57,603 bases of DNA, from NCBI GenBank assembly GCA_000277445.1, contig AJWJ01000096.1:1-57603 (forward strand). Reading direction: 5' to 3'. The DNA comes from Polysphondylium violaceum (Eukaryota > Evosea > Eumycetozoa > Dictyosteliales > Dictyosteliaceae). The notes below the pieces were generated by a model. The model saw only the letters and a program-made list of their open reading frames with translations, made no database searches and was not told where the DNA came from. Shown one piece after another: positions 38,267 through 47,552 of the stretch; within the stretch, counting starts at the first letter, position 1; each line of letters starts with the position of its first letter. A program made the translations under genes and the position numbers.

Positions 38267-39829
38267 ATGATGACAGAATCGTTTTATTTAATTTGGAGAA
38301 ATCAGTATATTCAAAGATTGATAAGAAATCTAGTGTGTGAGGATTATGTTATCAACGTGAATAATAAATATTTGATAAAGAATCACCAGTATCTGTCATT
38401 GTTTACAAACAAAGATAAACTAGACTATAATATCACAATTCGTTTCATGGGTTATGCTGTTGATTACTTTGATATCGACAAAAGAAATAGATATCTGATC
38501 AATAATGTTGATATTAGTGTCGATAGTGATGTTGATAATATTGATTTAAATGAAATTCATGATGGTGTACATAAACTTTCATTAATCATGGGTTATGGTA
38601 CAAAGGTAACTGGTAAACTACCATCCTCCATAACTTATTTGCGTTTGTATAAAAATACTTTTGATCATCAACCACCTTATGCTCAACAAATCTTGTCAAA
38701 TCTACCTGCTAACCTACAAGAGTTGGAGTTGGGAATTCAGCGATATAGTATTTCCAGTCCTTGTATCATGCCAGAATCCCTTACTGATATAAGTTACAAT
38801 ACACCCTTATATTATCAAAACTTGAAATGGTTTGTAGTGCCCCCTAACAAAGTGTACGAGAGCTGTATGCTTTATGTTGATTCAATGGAATCTTTTGAAT
38901 GGCTCATTGTAAACAAATGGATTTGTTTCATCGAGATTGATGCTAATTTATTGAATATGTTAATGTTTCAACATCAACTGCCCTCACATGTAACCAATAT
39001 TGTAGTGAGCGATGGTATAGTTCAAGATACATCATTCTTTCCGCAAACATTAGAGTCTTTGTATTGTTGTTATGGTACACTGATCTCTCATCTTGCTCAT
39101 CTCAAATACTTGGTGTTGGTTGGTGTTCATGAATTAAAGTTAAAGAAGGGAGTTCTTCCTGCATCGCTAAAAGATTTGTGTTTGGATTATAATCACCCTC
39201 TAGAGGTAGATGTTTTGCCACCTCATTTGACCATTCTAAATTTACTCTCCTACAATCAGCCCCTCGGTCCTAATGTTTTACCACCTGACTTGACCACTCT
39301 TTGGTTACCCTCCTACAATCAACCCCTTTGTTCCAATATCTTACCGTCATCAGTCACAGATTTAGATCTTACATCATTTAACCAACCATTGGGCGCATAT
39401 GTTCTACCTCAAAAGCTGAAAAGGTTACGTTTGTCTGAATTCTCCCAACCAGTATTGCCTTCACACTCGCTTCCAGTGTCTCTGACTAGTCTTACTATTA
39501 AAGGATTCAATGGATCATTCGATCAATGCCAACCATTAGACAATTTAAAGGAACTCCAAATTGATTCACTGGTTCCATCACTAGCTACTTTACTAGTCAA
39601 TGTAGAGAAGATTTGTTTGCGGGCCAATAGAAAAGTCTCTGATCCCTCAAGTATTGCATGTCTCTACAACACTTCTATTCGAAGCTTATTGATCGACTTT
39701 TATGATAGAACAACTATTTATCCAAACACTTTTCCACCCACACTCAAATATCTCACTCTTGTCAATGCAGTTCTAGATTCAGATGATGTCATTCCAAGTG
39801 GCTGTGTAAATCTTACCAAAGCACTCTAG
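38267..39829 (+). CDS. FNIP-repeat protein, type a (MTES)
   Basis: 520 aa. It starts M-M-T-E-S-F-Y-L-I-W-R-N-Q-Y-I-Q-R-L-I-R-N. The linker is V-V-P-P-N-K-V-Y-E-S-C and W-L-I-V-N-K-W-I at about 205-228. Six regular repeats follow at about 290-415: Y-N-H-P-L-E-V-D, Y-N-Q-P-L-G-P-N, Y-N-Q-P-L-C-S-N, F-N-Q-P-L-G-A-Y and F-S-Q-P-V-L-P-S are seen in order. Adjacent repeats 3 and 4 are very alike at DNA level (CTACAATC..CCCCT), so repeat number changes by local duplication. The end is short (T-K-A-L), lacking the usual final S-V-K-x-I-K, as if truncated by a late stop change; the sibling 47553-49091 is longer. Confidence 0.92.
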   Translation: MMTESFYLIWRNQYIQRLIRNLVCEDYVINVNNKYLIKNHQYLSLFTNKDKLDYNITIRFMGYAVDYFDIDKRNRYLINNVDISVDSDVDNIDLNEIHDGVHKLSLIMGYGTKVTGKLPSSITYLRLYKNTFDHQPPYAQQILSNLPANLQELELGIQRYSISSPCIMPESLTDISYNTPLYYQNLKWFVVPPNKVYESCMLYVDSMESFEWLIVNKWICFIEIDANLLNMLMFQHQLPSHVTNIVVSDGIVQDTSFFPQTLESLYCCYGTLISHLAHLKYLVLVGVHELKLKKGVLPASLKDLCLDYNHPLEVDVLPPHLTILNLLSYNQPLGPNVLPPDLTTLWLPSYNQPLCSNILPSSVTDLDLTSFNQPLGAYVLPQKLKRLRLSEFSQPVLPSHSLPVSLTSLTIKGFNGSFDQCQPLDNLKELQIDSLVPSLATLLVNVEKICLRANRKVSDPSSIACLYNTSIRSLLIDFYDRTTIYPNTFPPTLKYLTLVNAVLDSDDVIPSGCVNLTKAL

Positions 39830-39879
39830 GTTGAAGATCTTCAATATATATGAAACAGATGTAGCGATAGAAAATGATT

Positions 39880-40475
39880 ATCCAATCTGCTTTATGTTGA
39901 TTATTTTACACTACTATAATAAGCCACTAGTGCCCATGTGTTGCCACCTCTTTTGACCATTCTTTATTTACACAGCTATTGCCAACCCTCTGTGCCAATG
40001 TTTTGCCATCATTACTCACCTCCCTAACTCTTTCATCATTTAACCTTGAATGCATTTGTTCTACCCCAAAAGTTGAAAAGTTTACATTTGCATGAATTCG
40101 CCCAACCAAAATTGCCTCCAAACTCGTTACTAGTGTCTCTGACTCCTCACTCTTTTTAAATTCAAAGGATCATTCGATCAATGCCAGCCATTAGACAATT
40201 TAAAAAGAGACTATATGTTGATTTCCTTGTTCCATCACTAGTCACCTTGTTTGACAATGTAAAGAAACTTTATTTGTGGGTCAATAAAAGAAATGATCCC
40301 TCTAGTATTGCATGTTTCCAAAACTATTCGAAGCTTGTTTATCGAATTCTTTCAGAGAACAACTATTTATCCAAACACTTTTCCATCCACACTCAAATAT
40401 CTCACCCTTGTCAATGCAAATCTAGAATCAGATGATGTCATTCCAAGTGGCTGTGTCCTAAACTATGAATATATA
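39880..40475 (+). pseudogene. Tandem 3'-half copy of 38267-39829
   Basis: Collinear with bases about 39190-39820: V-L-P-P-L-L-T-I-L, then V-L-P-Q-K-L-like codons, then G-S-F-D-Q-C-Q-P-L-D-N-L, then F-P-S-T-L-K-Y-L-T-L-V-N-A, up to I-P-S-G-C-V. Frames change several times and the 5' half is absent. This looks like a tandem duplicate that lost its front. Confidence 0.8.
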
Positions 40476-40598
40476 GAATTTATGTCTAAAGTTAAAACTT
40501 TCCAAAAAAAAAAAAAGTGATTAGAAAAAAAAAAAAAAGTAAGATCAAATTCAAATAAAATCTAAAATTAGAAATCAAACAGAGATTGATGAAATAAT

Positions 40599-42197
40599 AT
40601 GACAATAGATAATAGTTTTTATTCGATATGGAGGAATAGATTTCTTTCAAGTCAAATTAGAAAACAGGTGTTTGACAGTCTCGATATCATGGTGGATCTG
40701 CAAGATTTGGTTGCCAATAAACAATATCTCGCCAGACTGAGCAACGAAAAGATATCTTTAAAATTGGGTATCAAGAGTAAAGAGCATTTTATTGAATTCT
40801 TGGATCACAGTGAAAGATATTTAATCACTGATTTGGAGATTGACCCCAAGGTAGAGATTTGTCGTTGGCCCAAACTCAAAGAACAGGAACAACAACCCGA
40901 CTTGATTAGATTTGATTGCAGTCTCATTCCCGATACTGTGACAAAAGTAACTTTTTGGGTTGAAGAGGGAATAATGGGATACGGCAAGCTGCCCAATTCT
41001 ATCACGGAATTGGGGATCCAGTACTCGGGAATTAGCTGGCATAACTTTAGTAGCAGATTTCTTGATCAGGTGCTCGCAAATCTCCCACAACAGTTGGTGT
41101 CACTCACTTTGCCTAACAGCTGCGATATAAGAAATCAGGTAGTGTTGCCCAATAGTTTGTGTGAGCTAAAGTATACGTCTACTTATGACAATTTAAAGAA
41201 ATTGGTTGTGCCTCCCTCGGTCAAGGTGTATGATATGTGCACGATACAGATCAATGATGAGCAAGGGTTGGAATGGCTGCGCGACAACACTTGGATCAAT
41301 CGTGTGGTACTAAACGATGTATCGTGTATTATAACAACCAACCTCATTCCATCTCATGTGGTTGCCCTCTCCCTTTCTCATAACCATACCCTTGAGATAG
41401 GCGCCCTGCCTGCACAATTGCAAAGTCTGGTATGCATGTATCACTTGCCATTGGTCAGAGGCATAGTGCCTCCAAAGCTAAAGTATCTCTACGTTGATGA
41501 ATTTAATGAAAAGCTCGAGAGAAACGTCTTGCCTGACACCCTCAAGACCCTGAGAATTAGTTCCTTTAACCAGCCACTCGAGCCTCGTGTCTTGCCAATC
41601 AATTTAAAAAGCCTGACTCTTGATTCCTTTAACAAACAACTTGAACCCGACGTCCTTCCGCCCTCTCTAAACGAGCTCTACTTGAACAGCTACAACAAAC
41701 CACTCAACCCCTACGTCCTGCCCCAATCCTTGACTAAATTGCAGATGTATGACTTTAATCACCCTCTCCAGGCCTCCTCACTGCCCGCCTCTCTCACTCA
41801 CCTCACCATGGACTCATTTTGCCAATCGCTCGAGCATGTGGGCTCATTGCCCAACCTGCGCAATGTGTTTATTGCCCAAATCGATCAATATATATCAAAC
41901 CTATTGGTAAATGTTAAAGATGTATCGCTAACTTTCCAAGAAATGACAACCAGTGCTCAGCCTGTTAGTCTATCAAACACATCGATTGAAAAGCTTGTAA
42001 TTAAATCAGTGGCTCAAACAATAACAATAGATAGTGGCTTTCTGCCCCGCACTCTAACCGACCTCTCCATGACCCGCCTTGCTGTAGCATCAAGTAATGT
42101 CATACCCGAAGGTTGTTTATTTTTAAAAACAGACATCGATGATCTAAATCCTGAATTTCTACCAAAATCAATTATTACTAAAAAGTCAATTAATTGA
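40599..42197 (+). CDS. FNIP-repeat protein, type b
   Basis: 532 aa. It starts M-T-I-D-N-S-F-Y-S-I-W-R-N-R-F-L. The linker is V-V-P-P-S-V-K-V-Y, with a two-residue change of the usual P-N-K, then W-L-R-D-N-T-W-I. It has one of the longest and most regular repeat runs in the window, about seven units at 268-425, including F-N-E-K-L-E-R-N, F-N-Q-P-L-E-P-R, F-N-K-Q-L-E-P-D, Y-N-K-P-L-N-P-Y and F-N-H-P-L-Q-A-S. Third-position GC is higher than in the trio, which fits an older copy. It ends L-P-K-S-I-I-T-K-K-S-I-N. Confidence 0.93.
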   Translation: MTIDNSFYSIWRNRFLSSQIRKQVFDSLDIMVDLQDLVANKQYLARLSNEKISLKLGIKSKEHFIEFLDHSERYLITDLEIDPKVEICRWPKLKEQEQQPDLIRFDCSLIPDTVTKVTFWVEEGIMGYGKLPNSITELGIQYSGISWHNFSSRFLDQVLANLPQQLVSLTLPNSCDIRNQVVLPNSLCELKYTSTYDNLKKLVVPPSVKVYDMCTIQINDEQGLEWLRDNTWINRVVLNDVSCIITTNLIPSHVVALSLSHNHTLEIGALPAQLQSLVCMYHLPLVRGIVPPKLKYLYVDEFNEKLERNVLPDTLKTLRISSFNQPLEPRVLPINLKSLTLDSFNKQLEPDVLPPSLNELYLNSYNKPLNPYVLPQSLTKLQMYDFNHPLQASSLPASLTHLTMDSFCQSLEHVGSLPNLRNVFIAQIDQYISNLLVNVKDVSLTFQEMTTSAQPVSLSNTSIEKLVIKSVAQTITIDSGFLPRTLTDLSMTRLAVASSNVIPEGCLFLKTDIDDLNPEFLPKSIITKKSIN

Positions 42198-42467
42198 ATG
42201 ACATGTATTATATATCCATCAGTTGTTGTGTAAATTATAATTTATCCCTGTGCAGGTATTTCTTTATTTATTAGGAATTTTCAAGGAGCCCTGATCAAAA
42301 AATGAAAAAAAATTTACAAAAATGAAAAAAAATTAAAATAAAAAACATTCATGTTCAACAAGAAATAATAACAAATTACAACAACAACAACAAATATGTT
42401 ATTTATAATTTATAAACAATCATAGTAGTAATAATCATCTTGTAGAATTATATAGTAATAGATAAAT

Positions 42468-44201
42468 ATGATGATAGATTCATTATTTTATTCTATATGG
42501 AGAAATAACTTTATCCGATATTTAATTAGAACTAGAGTGTGCCAAGATCTAGTGATTGATGTTGATTTACAATACTTGAATGATAATGGTCAATATCTGT
42601 CTTTGTTGACATTGCAATCACAGAGGACAAGCAGTAGTAATATATTCATTAAATTGGAGATTAGAAATACAAATGAGTTTATGCAATACATCAACCACAC
42701 TCATAGATACTTGATCAATTATCTAGTCATATCTCATAAAATTGATATGTCATCACTCAATCAAACCAAAGATAGTAATAATAATAATAATCAAAAACAA
42801 AAGCGGAGTAATAGTAATAATAGTAATGGTATTTCGAGAATTGATTTTCATTTGATACCAGAGGGTGTGGAAAGACTTAGATTGACAGTGGCTAAAGAGA
42901 CAACGGGTTGTGGGGCTTTGCCAGAGTCTGTTACGCAGTTGGAGGTGTATAGAGTGGGGTGGGATCGGATCAAATCTGATTTCATCAACAAGGTTTTACT
43001 ACCAAACCTTCCTCCACAGTTGGTTTCTTTGACGCTAGATGATGGATTTAAGATTCAGACAGCACAGCCTTGTGTGATCCCGAGTAACATGCGCCGCTTC
43101 AAACACATGTCCACGTACGATTCTTTTGCATGCTTGGTGCCACCCCCAAACAAGGTGCTGGGCGACAGTGTCCTAGAGATTAGGTGCTATGAGGCTTTGG
43201 AATGGCTTGCAGGCAATAAATCGATAGTAAACGTATTGTACAACATCAATGCCAAACTCAAGCAATTGCCTGCCCATGTCTGTGGACTAGAGATCAAAAG
43301 ACAAGATATAAAGATGGAGATGGATACTTTGCCACCGAGCATACTGTCGCTGAGATGCTACAGTAACCATTTATTCACAAATCCCTTTGTATTGGGCCGT
43401 TCAAATCTCAAGCATCTATCTCTACAACAGTACCACGACAAGTTGGAGAGAGGTATTTTACCAAATACTCTTGAATCGCTCGAGATCAATTTCTATAACA
43501 TGCCTCTTGACCCTGGTGTTTTTTCCAGTAGCTTGAAAAGCTTGTCATTAGAGACCTTTGATCAAGATCTTTGTCTGGGCGTACTGCCTCAATCTCTTAT
43601 AAACCTCCGTCTATTTCGATTTAATAAGCCATTGCGATCGTCAGTGTTGCCAAACAGACTAGAGAATCTAAACCTGTACAATTATAACCAAACACTCCCA
43701 TGCAACTCTTTGCCGAGGTCTCTTGTCCACGTGCAACTCGACTCTTACAACCGATCATTCCAAGCAGTAGGTCCCCTAGACCATCTCGAGAGCCTAATGG
43801 TTAACTCTATCAATAAGTCGCTATCGCTGTTGTTGGCCAATACCAAAAACATTGCCATTACATTCTTTCAATTTAATTACGATCAAGATATCATTGATGA
43901 TGCCTGCACCACCCCTACGACCACCGCCACCGACATGGATGTATGTTTGACAAATAATCCCATAGAAACTCTGAGTCTTTGCTACTATGGACCCAAATTC
44001 AATCTGTCTGGAAATCTACTGCCTCGCACACTCAAACATCTCACGATGTACAATGTAAATATAAACTCGGCAGGCATTATTCCAAGTGGCTGTGTGTATC
44101 TAAAAGCTGACATCTCAGATTCAAATATAGGTTTCATTCCCACCTCGGTAAAATATATCATTAAAAATAAATATCAAAATCCAATCGATGAAGGCTATTA
44201 A
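42468..44201 (+). CDS. FNIP-repeat protein, type c, with inserts
   Basis: 577 aa, the longest regular FNIP gene here. It starts M-M-I-D-S-L-F-Y-S-I-W-R-N-N-F-I. An Asn/Gln/Lys insert at about 103-120 and an acidic Thr-rich insert in the cap at about 475-490 (T-T-P-T-T-T-A-T-D-M-D) account for the extra length. Repeats at about 322-430 have cores Y-N-M-P-L-D-P-G, F-D-Q-D-L-C-L-G, F-N-K-P-L-R-S-S and Y-N-Q-T-L-P-C. The pattern F-D-Q-D-L followed by the K-P-L-R/L-L-R-P-S unit is shared with 51829-53559 only, making these two sisters. Confidence 0.93.
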   Translation: MMIDSLFYSIWRNNFIRYLIRTRVCQDLVIDVDLQYLNDNGQYLSLLTLQSQRTSSSNIFIKLEIRNTNEFMQYINHTHRYLINYLVISHKIDMSSLNQTKDSNNNNNQKQKRSNSNNSNGISRIDFHLIPEGVERLRLTVAKETTGCGALPESVTQLEVYRVGWDRIKSDFINKVLLPNLPPQLVSLTLDDGFKIQTAQPCVIPSNMRRFKHMSTYDSFACLVPPPNKVLGDSVLEIRCYEALEWLAGNKSIVNVLYNINAKLKQLPAHVCGLEIKRQDIKMEMDTLPPSILSLRCYSNHLFTNPFVLGRSNLKHLSLQQYHDKLERGILPNTLESLEINFYNMPLDPGVFSSSLKSLSLETFDQDLCLGVLPQSLINLRLFRFNKPLRSSVLPNRLENLNLYNYNQTLPCNSLPRSLVHVQLDSYNRSFQAVGPLDHLESLMVNSINKSLSLLLANTKNIAITFFQFNYDQDIIDDACTTPTTTATDMDVCLTNNPIETLSLCYYGPKFNLSGNLLPRTLKHLTMYNVNINSAGIIPSGCVYLKADISDSNIGFIPTSVKYIIKNKYQNPIDEGY

Positions 44202-44573
44202 TCTTATAAGACATGCCCAATGAAATTCTAAAAAGGCCCCGAAACCTGCAAAACTATAGCATTTTTTATTTAAATCTTTTGTGAGCGAATTATTGTAATA
44301 GTTACTTGTTTCTGACGCCCTCTTGATGATTGGGCAGGATTTATTGAGTGTTTCTTAATCAGGCAAATCTATTTTTGAAATCATCAATTCCATTTTCTTT
44401 CCAAAATTTTGAAGGATGCATCATTGTTATCTCTCGGTTGAATAGGTGTTATAGAAACGCGTTTGGACCTTATTCTTAATTCTATGGGCACTATGTTTGC
44501 TCTTTTGGAATATAATACCAATGAGGAGCAGACTTGGACCTTAAAAAAAGTGATTCTTTTATATTAAATTATT
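44202..44573. other. Convergent 3' gap without a gene
   Basis: Between the 3' ends of a type c FNIP gene and a minus-strand Cys/His gene. I see no FNIP fragment here, unlike most gaps in the array. The word TTGGACCTTA occurs at about 44464 and again at about 44533, otherwise nothing. Confidence 0.4.
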
Positions 44574-45626
44574 TCATTCTTCATCACCATCTTCTTCATC
44601 TTCATCTTCATACTCGCTATCATCTTTAAGTCTTGATTTTTTTCCTTTACCCAAACTTCTTGGAGCTGTTTTTCTAACCTTTCCACTTCCTCCTGTAACA
44701 GTTTTTCTAATTGATCCTCTTCCCTTATTTGTTGTGGTTGGATTGGTTGAAGTGATAGAGAGTGCTGAACGTTTACGAGTACAATACTCTGTGACAAGGT
44801 ATCTTAGCAAATGCTCAACATTGCAAAACTTTGTCTTAATCATTACACCCGAAACCTTTTCTTTAATATATAAGTGAGTTTTCTCGTTAATGCTTAAAAC
44901 ATTATTACATGGTACTCTATTAGCATTCGAGTATAAAACATCGAGACCAGAACAAGTATCATTATTGTTGTTATTGGGAGTTTGAGAATTCTGAAGTCTT
45001 TTAAAAAATAGAATATAAGTAAGTTGGATTAATAATAATAATGTAGTTGATAAATACCCTCCATTAAAAACACGGAATGGAAGATCTAATTGCCCACTTT
45101 CAACCTTTTCATGAAGATTTTTAATGAATGAGTATACTTCTGAAGCACTTGAATCGGACTGAAGATGTTGTATCTTACATATAAAAACTGAATGTGTTTC
45201 CCCAACATGAACTATAGGTAAAGAGCTTGTACCTAACCTGTTATCACAAACACAACAAATTTTACCATAATTCCTAAATTGATCCTCTCTATTGGATGAT
45301 GTCGTCGATGTTGTAGTCATTGAGGTACCTGATAAAGGAGAACTAATTGGTTGTTGTGTTTGTGTTTGTAATAAAGGTACATATTGAGTTTGGGTTTGTG
45401 TCTGTGATGAAATAGTTGAACTTAAAGGTACTGAAGATATTGTAGTTTGGTATACCAATGATATATTTGTTGGATGGTTCATATATCCATTACATTGTTT
45501 GCATAGGCAATATCTCATAATATTATGACGATCACAGAATTGACAATAACATTGAGGAATATGTGATAATATGAACCAATTGTCAATATCCTGTTTACAG
45601 AATGGACAAACAGTCGTTTTAGTCAT
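44574..45626 (-). CDS. Cys/His-rich, possibly zinc-binding protein with basic-then-acidic tail
   Basis: 350 aa from the ATG at 45626; the frame opens three codons earlier at TTG. Residues 6-50 hold C-P-F-C...H..Q-C-Y-C-Q-F-C-D...Y-C-L-C-K-Q-C, a dense set of Cys pairs that could bind two zinc ions. A Thr/Gln/Ser linker follows, then C-C-V-C and C-N-V-E-H. The end is a Lys/Arg/Gly-rich stretch and about 18 acidic residues, as in chromatin or nucleolar proteins. A 60-base GT..AG stretch (45057-44998) within the frame is very AT-rich and would encode an odd hydrophobic run; removing it keeps the frame and gives 330 aa. I think it is an intron with no stop, but a membrane segment is the alternative. 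Not recognised as any named family. It is the only minus-strand gene in the right-hand array. Confidence 0.65.
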   Translation of the reverse strand: MTKTTVCPFCKQDIDNWFILSHIPQCYCQFCDRHNIMRYCLCKQCNGYMNHPTNISLVYQTTISSVPLSSTISSQTQTQTQYVPLLQTQTQQPISSPLSGTSMTTTSTTSSNREDQFRNYGKICCVCDNRLGTSSLPIVHVGETHSVFICKIQHLQSDSSASEVYSFIKNLHEKVESGQLDLPFRVFNGGYLSTTLLLLIQLTYILFFKRLQNSQTPNNNNNDTCSGLDVLYSNANRVPCNNVLSINEKTHLYIKEKVSGVMIKTKFCNVEHLLRYLVTEYCTRKRSALSITSTNPTTTNKGRGSIRKTVTGGSGKVRKTAPRSLGKGKKSRLKDDSEYEDEDEEDGDEE

Positions 45627-45898
45627 ATTCGACAATGATTATCAATATACTAGAAAAACAAAATATTTTTTTTGTTTTATTTATTTTCAAACCACAGAAT
45701 ATAAAAATAAAACAATTTCTAAACCCGATTTAGATAAAGTAATTGTCGAACCACCACAAGAACACAAAAATAAAAGCAGATCAAATAAATGAAATTTCAA
45801 AAATCTAATCTTTTTTTCTTTTTTCAGTTTTTTTTTGTTTTTTTTTAGATTGCGTGTGATTGATGGCGGTGGATTCTTGATGTTGCCAACGTGTAATA

Positions 45899-47359
45899 AT
45901 GAGTAATAGTAATAATAGCAACAGTAGTAATAATAGTAATATATTTTATTCAATATGGAGAGACTCTTATATCAGAGGAATGGTTAGGGCTAGATTATTG
46001 GCCAACTTGCAGATCTCTCTTTTTATACAACAACTTGATCACGACGATATCATCCCATTAACTAAACTATCATCACTTCACAAGTTGAAGAACAACATAA
46101 ACATTGAATGCTATATTCCTAATTTTGATAATTTGTTAAATTATCCAAACAGATATATCATCAATAAACTGTTTATCAATTTGAATGATTCTCCAGAGAT
46201 ATTTAATTTACAAGACATACACGAAGGTGTGCATACATTAATGCTTGTAAAGGATACACAAGAGACGCCTAGACAATTCAGCGGTACTCTTCCAAGCTCG
46301 CTTACCGATCTTTCATTGATTCAAAAAGGCGGTGAAATTCAATTTATTCAGAATTTGTTGCAGACTCTCCACACGACAGCGATACAAAAGCTCTGGGTAA
46401 CAGGGTACACCATTGACAGTAGTTTTGTCGTGCCTCGTAGCCTCTCTACTTTTTGTTATGAAGCTTCCTACGAGAGTTTGAAATGGATCGTGGTCTCTCC
46501 AAATCAGGTATTGCAGGGTTGTAAAATGGAAATCAAATCTTTGCAAGACTTTCCTTGGCTAGATGAGAATAAATGGATTGTGTCTGTTATTCTCAGAGAG
46601 CTTCTTTGTGATCTCGTGCACGATCTGATTCCACAACATGTATCGGAGGTTTCGATAGAGTATCCTATACACCAAACTGTTGAACTTCAAGCGGACTCTT
46701 TGCCAAAGATGTTGGAATCGTTTCAATGTTTGAATCGTTTCACATTCCTTCCAAACATTTTACCCATTCATCTCAAGAGTCTGGTCCTTTCTTTTAATCC
46801 TATCCCTCGATTGGAAACAGGGTTTCTTCCACCCTCGCTTGAAAAATTGCACATGCCTTATTATAATGAGCCTCTAGACCTTGATGTTTTACCAGCCTCG
46901 TTGACAGATTTAATTATCCCAGATTTCAACCATCCTTTGGATGCCCTTGTCTTGCCGTGTAGGTTAAAGTTCTTGACCATGAGAGCCTTTACCCAACCGA
47001 CCCTGCCTGCCAACTCGTTGCCCAGTACTTTAGTTTCTCTAGCAATCCCATCTTTTAAAGGCTCATTTGGCACTGGTAGCGAACCATTAGACAAATTAAA
47101 TGATCTGTACATTGATATGTTGGATAGATCCATATCGCCATTGTTACAGAATGTTGTCAATATCACCATCACCACCTATGGAGGACTAAACGATGGTGTG
47201 AGTCTCTTTCATACCTCTATTAGAAATCTAGTTTTATCAAGCAATAAAAGAGTAACTATCGACTCACTATTTCTTCCACAACATCTCCAGACACTAGAGT
47301 CCAAAGGAATCAAATTTAATCCAATTCCCACAGGTTGTAAATGTAAAATCATACCATAA
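45899..47359 (+). CDS. FNIP-repeat protein, type d
   Basis: 486 aa, the shortest regular member. A Ser/Asn leader (residues 2-15) precedes F-Y-S-I-W-R-D-S-Y-I-R-G-M-V-R-A-R. The G-M-V-R-A signature is shared only with 49167-50663. The linker is changed to V-V-S-P-N-Q-V-L and W-L-D-E-N-K-W-I. About four repeats at 270-390, cores Y-N-E-P-L-D-L-D and F-N-H-P-L-D-A-L among them, then F-T-Q-P-T. The cap is abbreviated and ends in a Cys/Lys tail (P-T-G-C-K-C-K) without the usual final S-V-K-x-I. A T-rich stretch ending in TTTTTTAG lies 50 bases before the ATG. Confidence 0.9.
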   Translation: MSNSNNSNSSNNSNIFYSIWRDSYIRGMVRARLLANLQISLFIQQLDHDDIIPLTKLSSLHKLKNNINIECYIPNFDNLLNYPNRYIINKLFINLNDSPEIFNLQDIHEGVHTLMLVKDTQETPRQFSGTLPSSLTDLSLIQKGGEIQFIQNLLQTLHTTAIQKLWVTGYTIDSSFVVPRSLSTFCYEASYESLKWIVVSPNQVLQGCKMEIKSLQDFPWLDENKWIVSVILRELLCDLVHDLIPQHVSEVSIEYPIHQTVELQADSLPKMLESFQCLNRFTFLPNILPIHLKSLVLSFNPIPRLETGFLPPSLEKLHMPYYNEPLDLDVLPASLTDLIIPDFNHPLDALVLPCRLKFLTMRAFTQPTLPANSLPSTLVSLAIPSFKGSFGTGSEPLDKLNDLYIDMLDRSISPLLQNVVNITITTYGGLNDGVSLFHTSIRNLVLSSNKRVTIDSLFLPQHLQTLESKGIKFNPIPTGCKCKIIP

Positions 47360-47480
47360 TACTTTAATTCTCGATAAATAAAATATATAATATATGACTT
47401 CTATTTATCTGTTTATTTATGATTATTGAACACTAATCATTTTTAAATTTATGGATTCCTTGTTTAGGACATCTTTGCCA

Positions 47481-47494
47481 TTTTTTTTTTTTTT
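47481..47494 (+). promoter_or_regulatory. Oligo(dT) tract before 47553-49091
   Basis: Fourteen T ending 58 bases before the ATG, in the place where dictyostelid genes usually start transcription. Confidence 0.4.
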
Positions 47495-47552
47495 ATCGAA
47501 ATTTTCATAGGGAATATGATTAAAGATATAATAACAATAAAAACAACAGATC

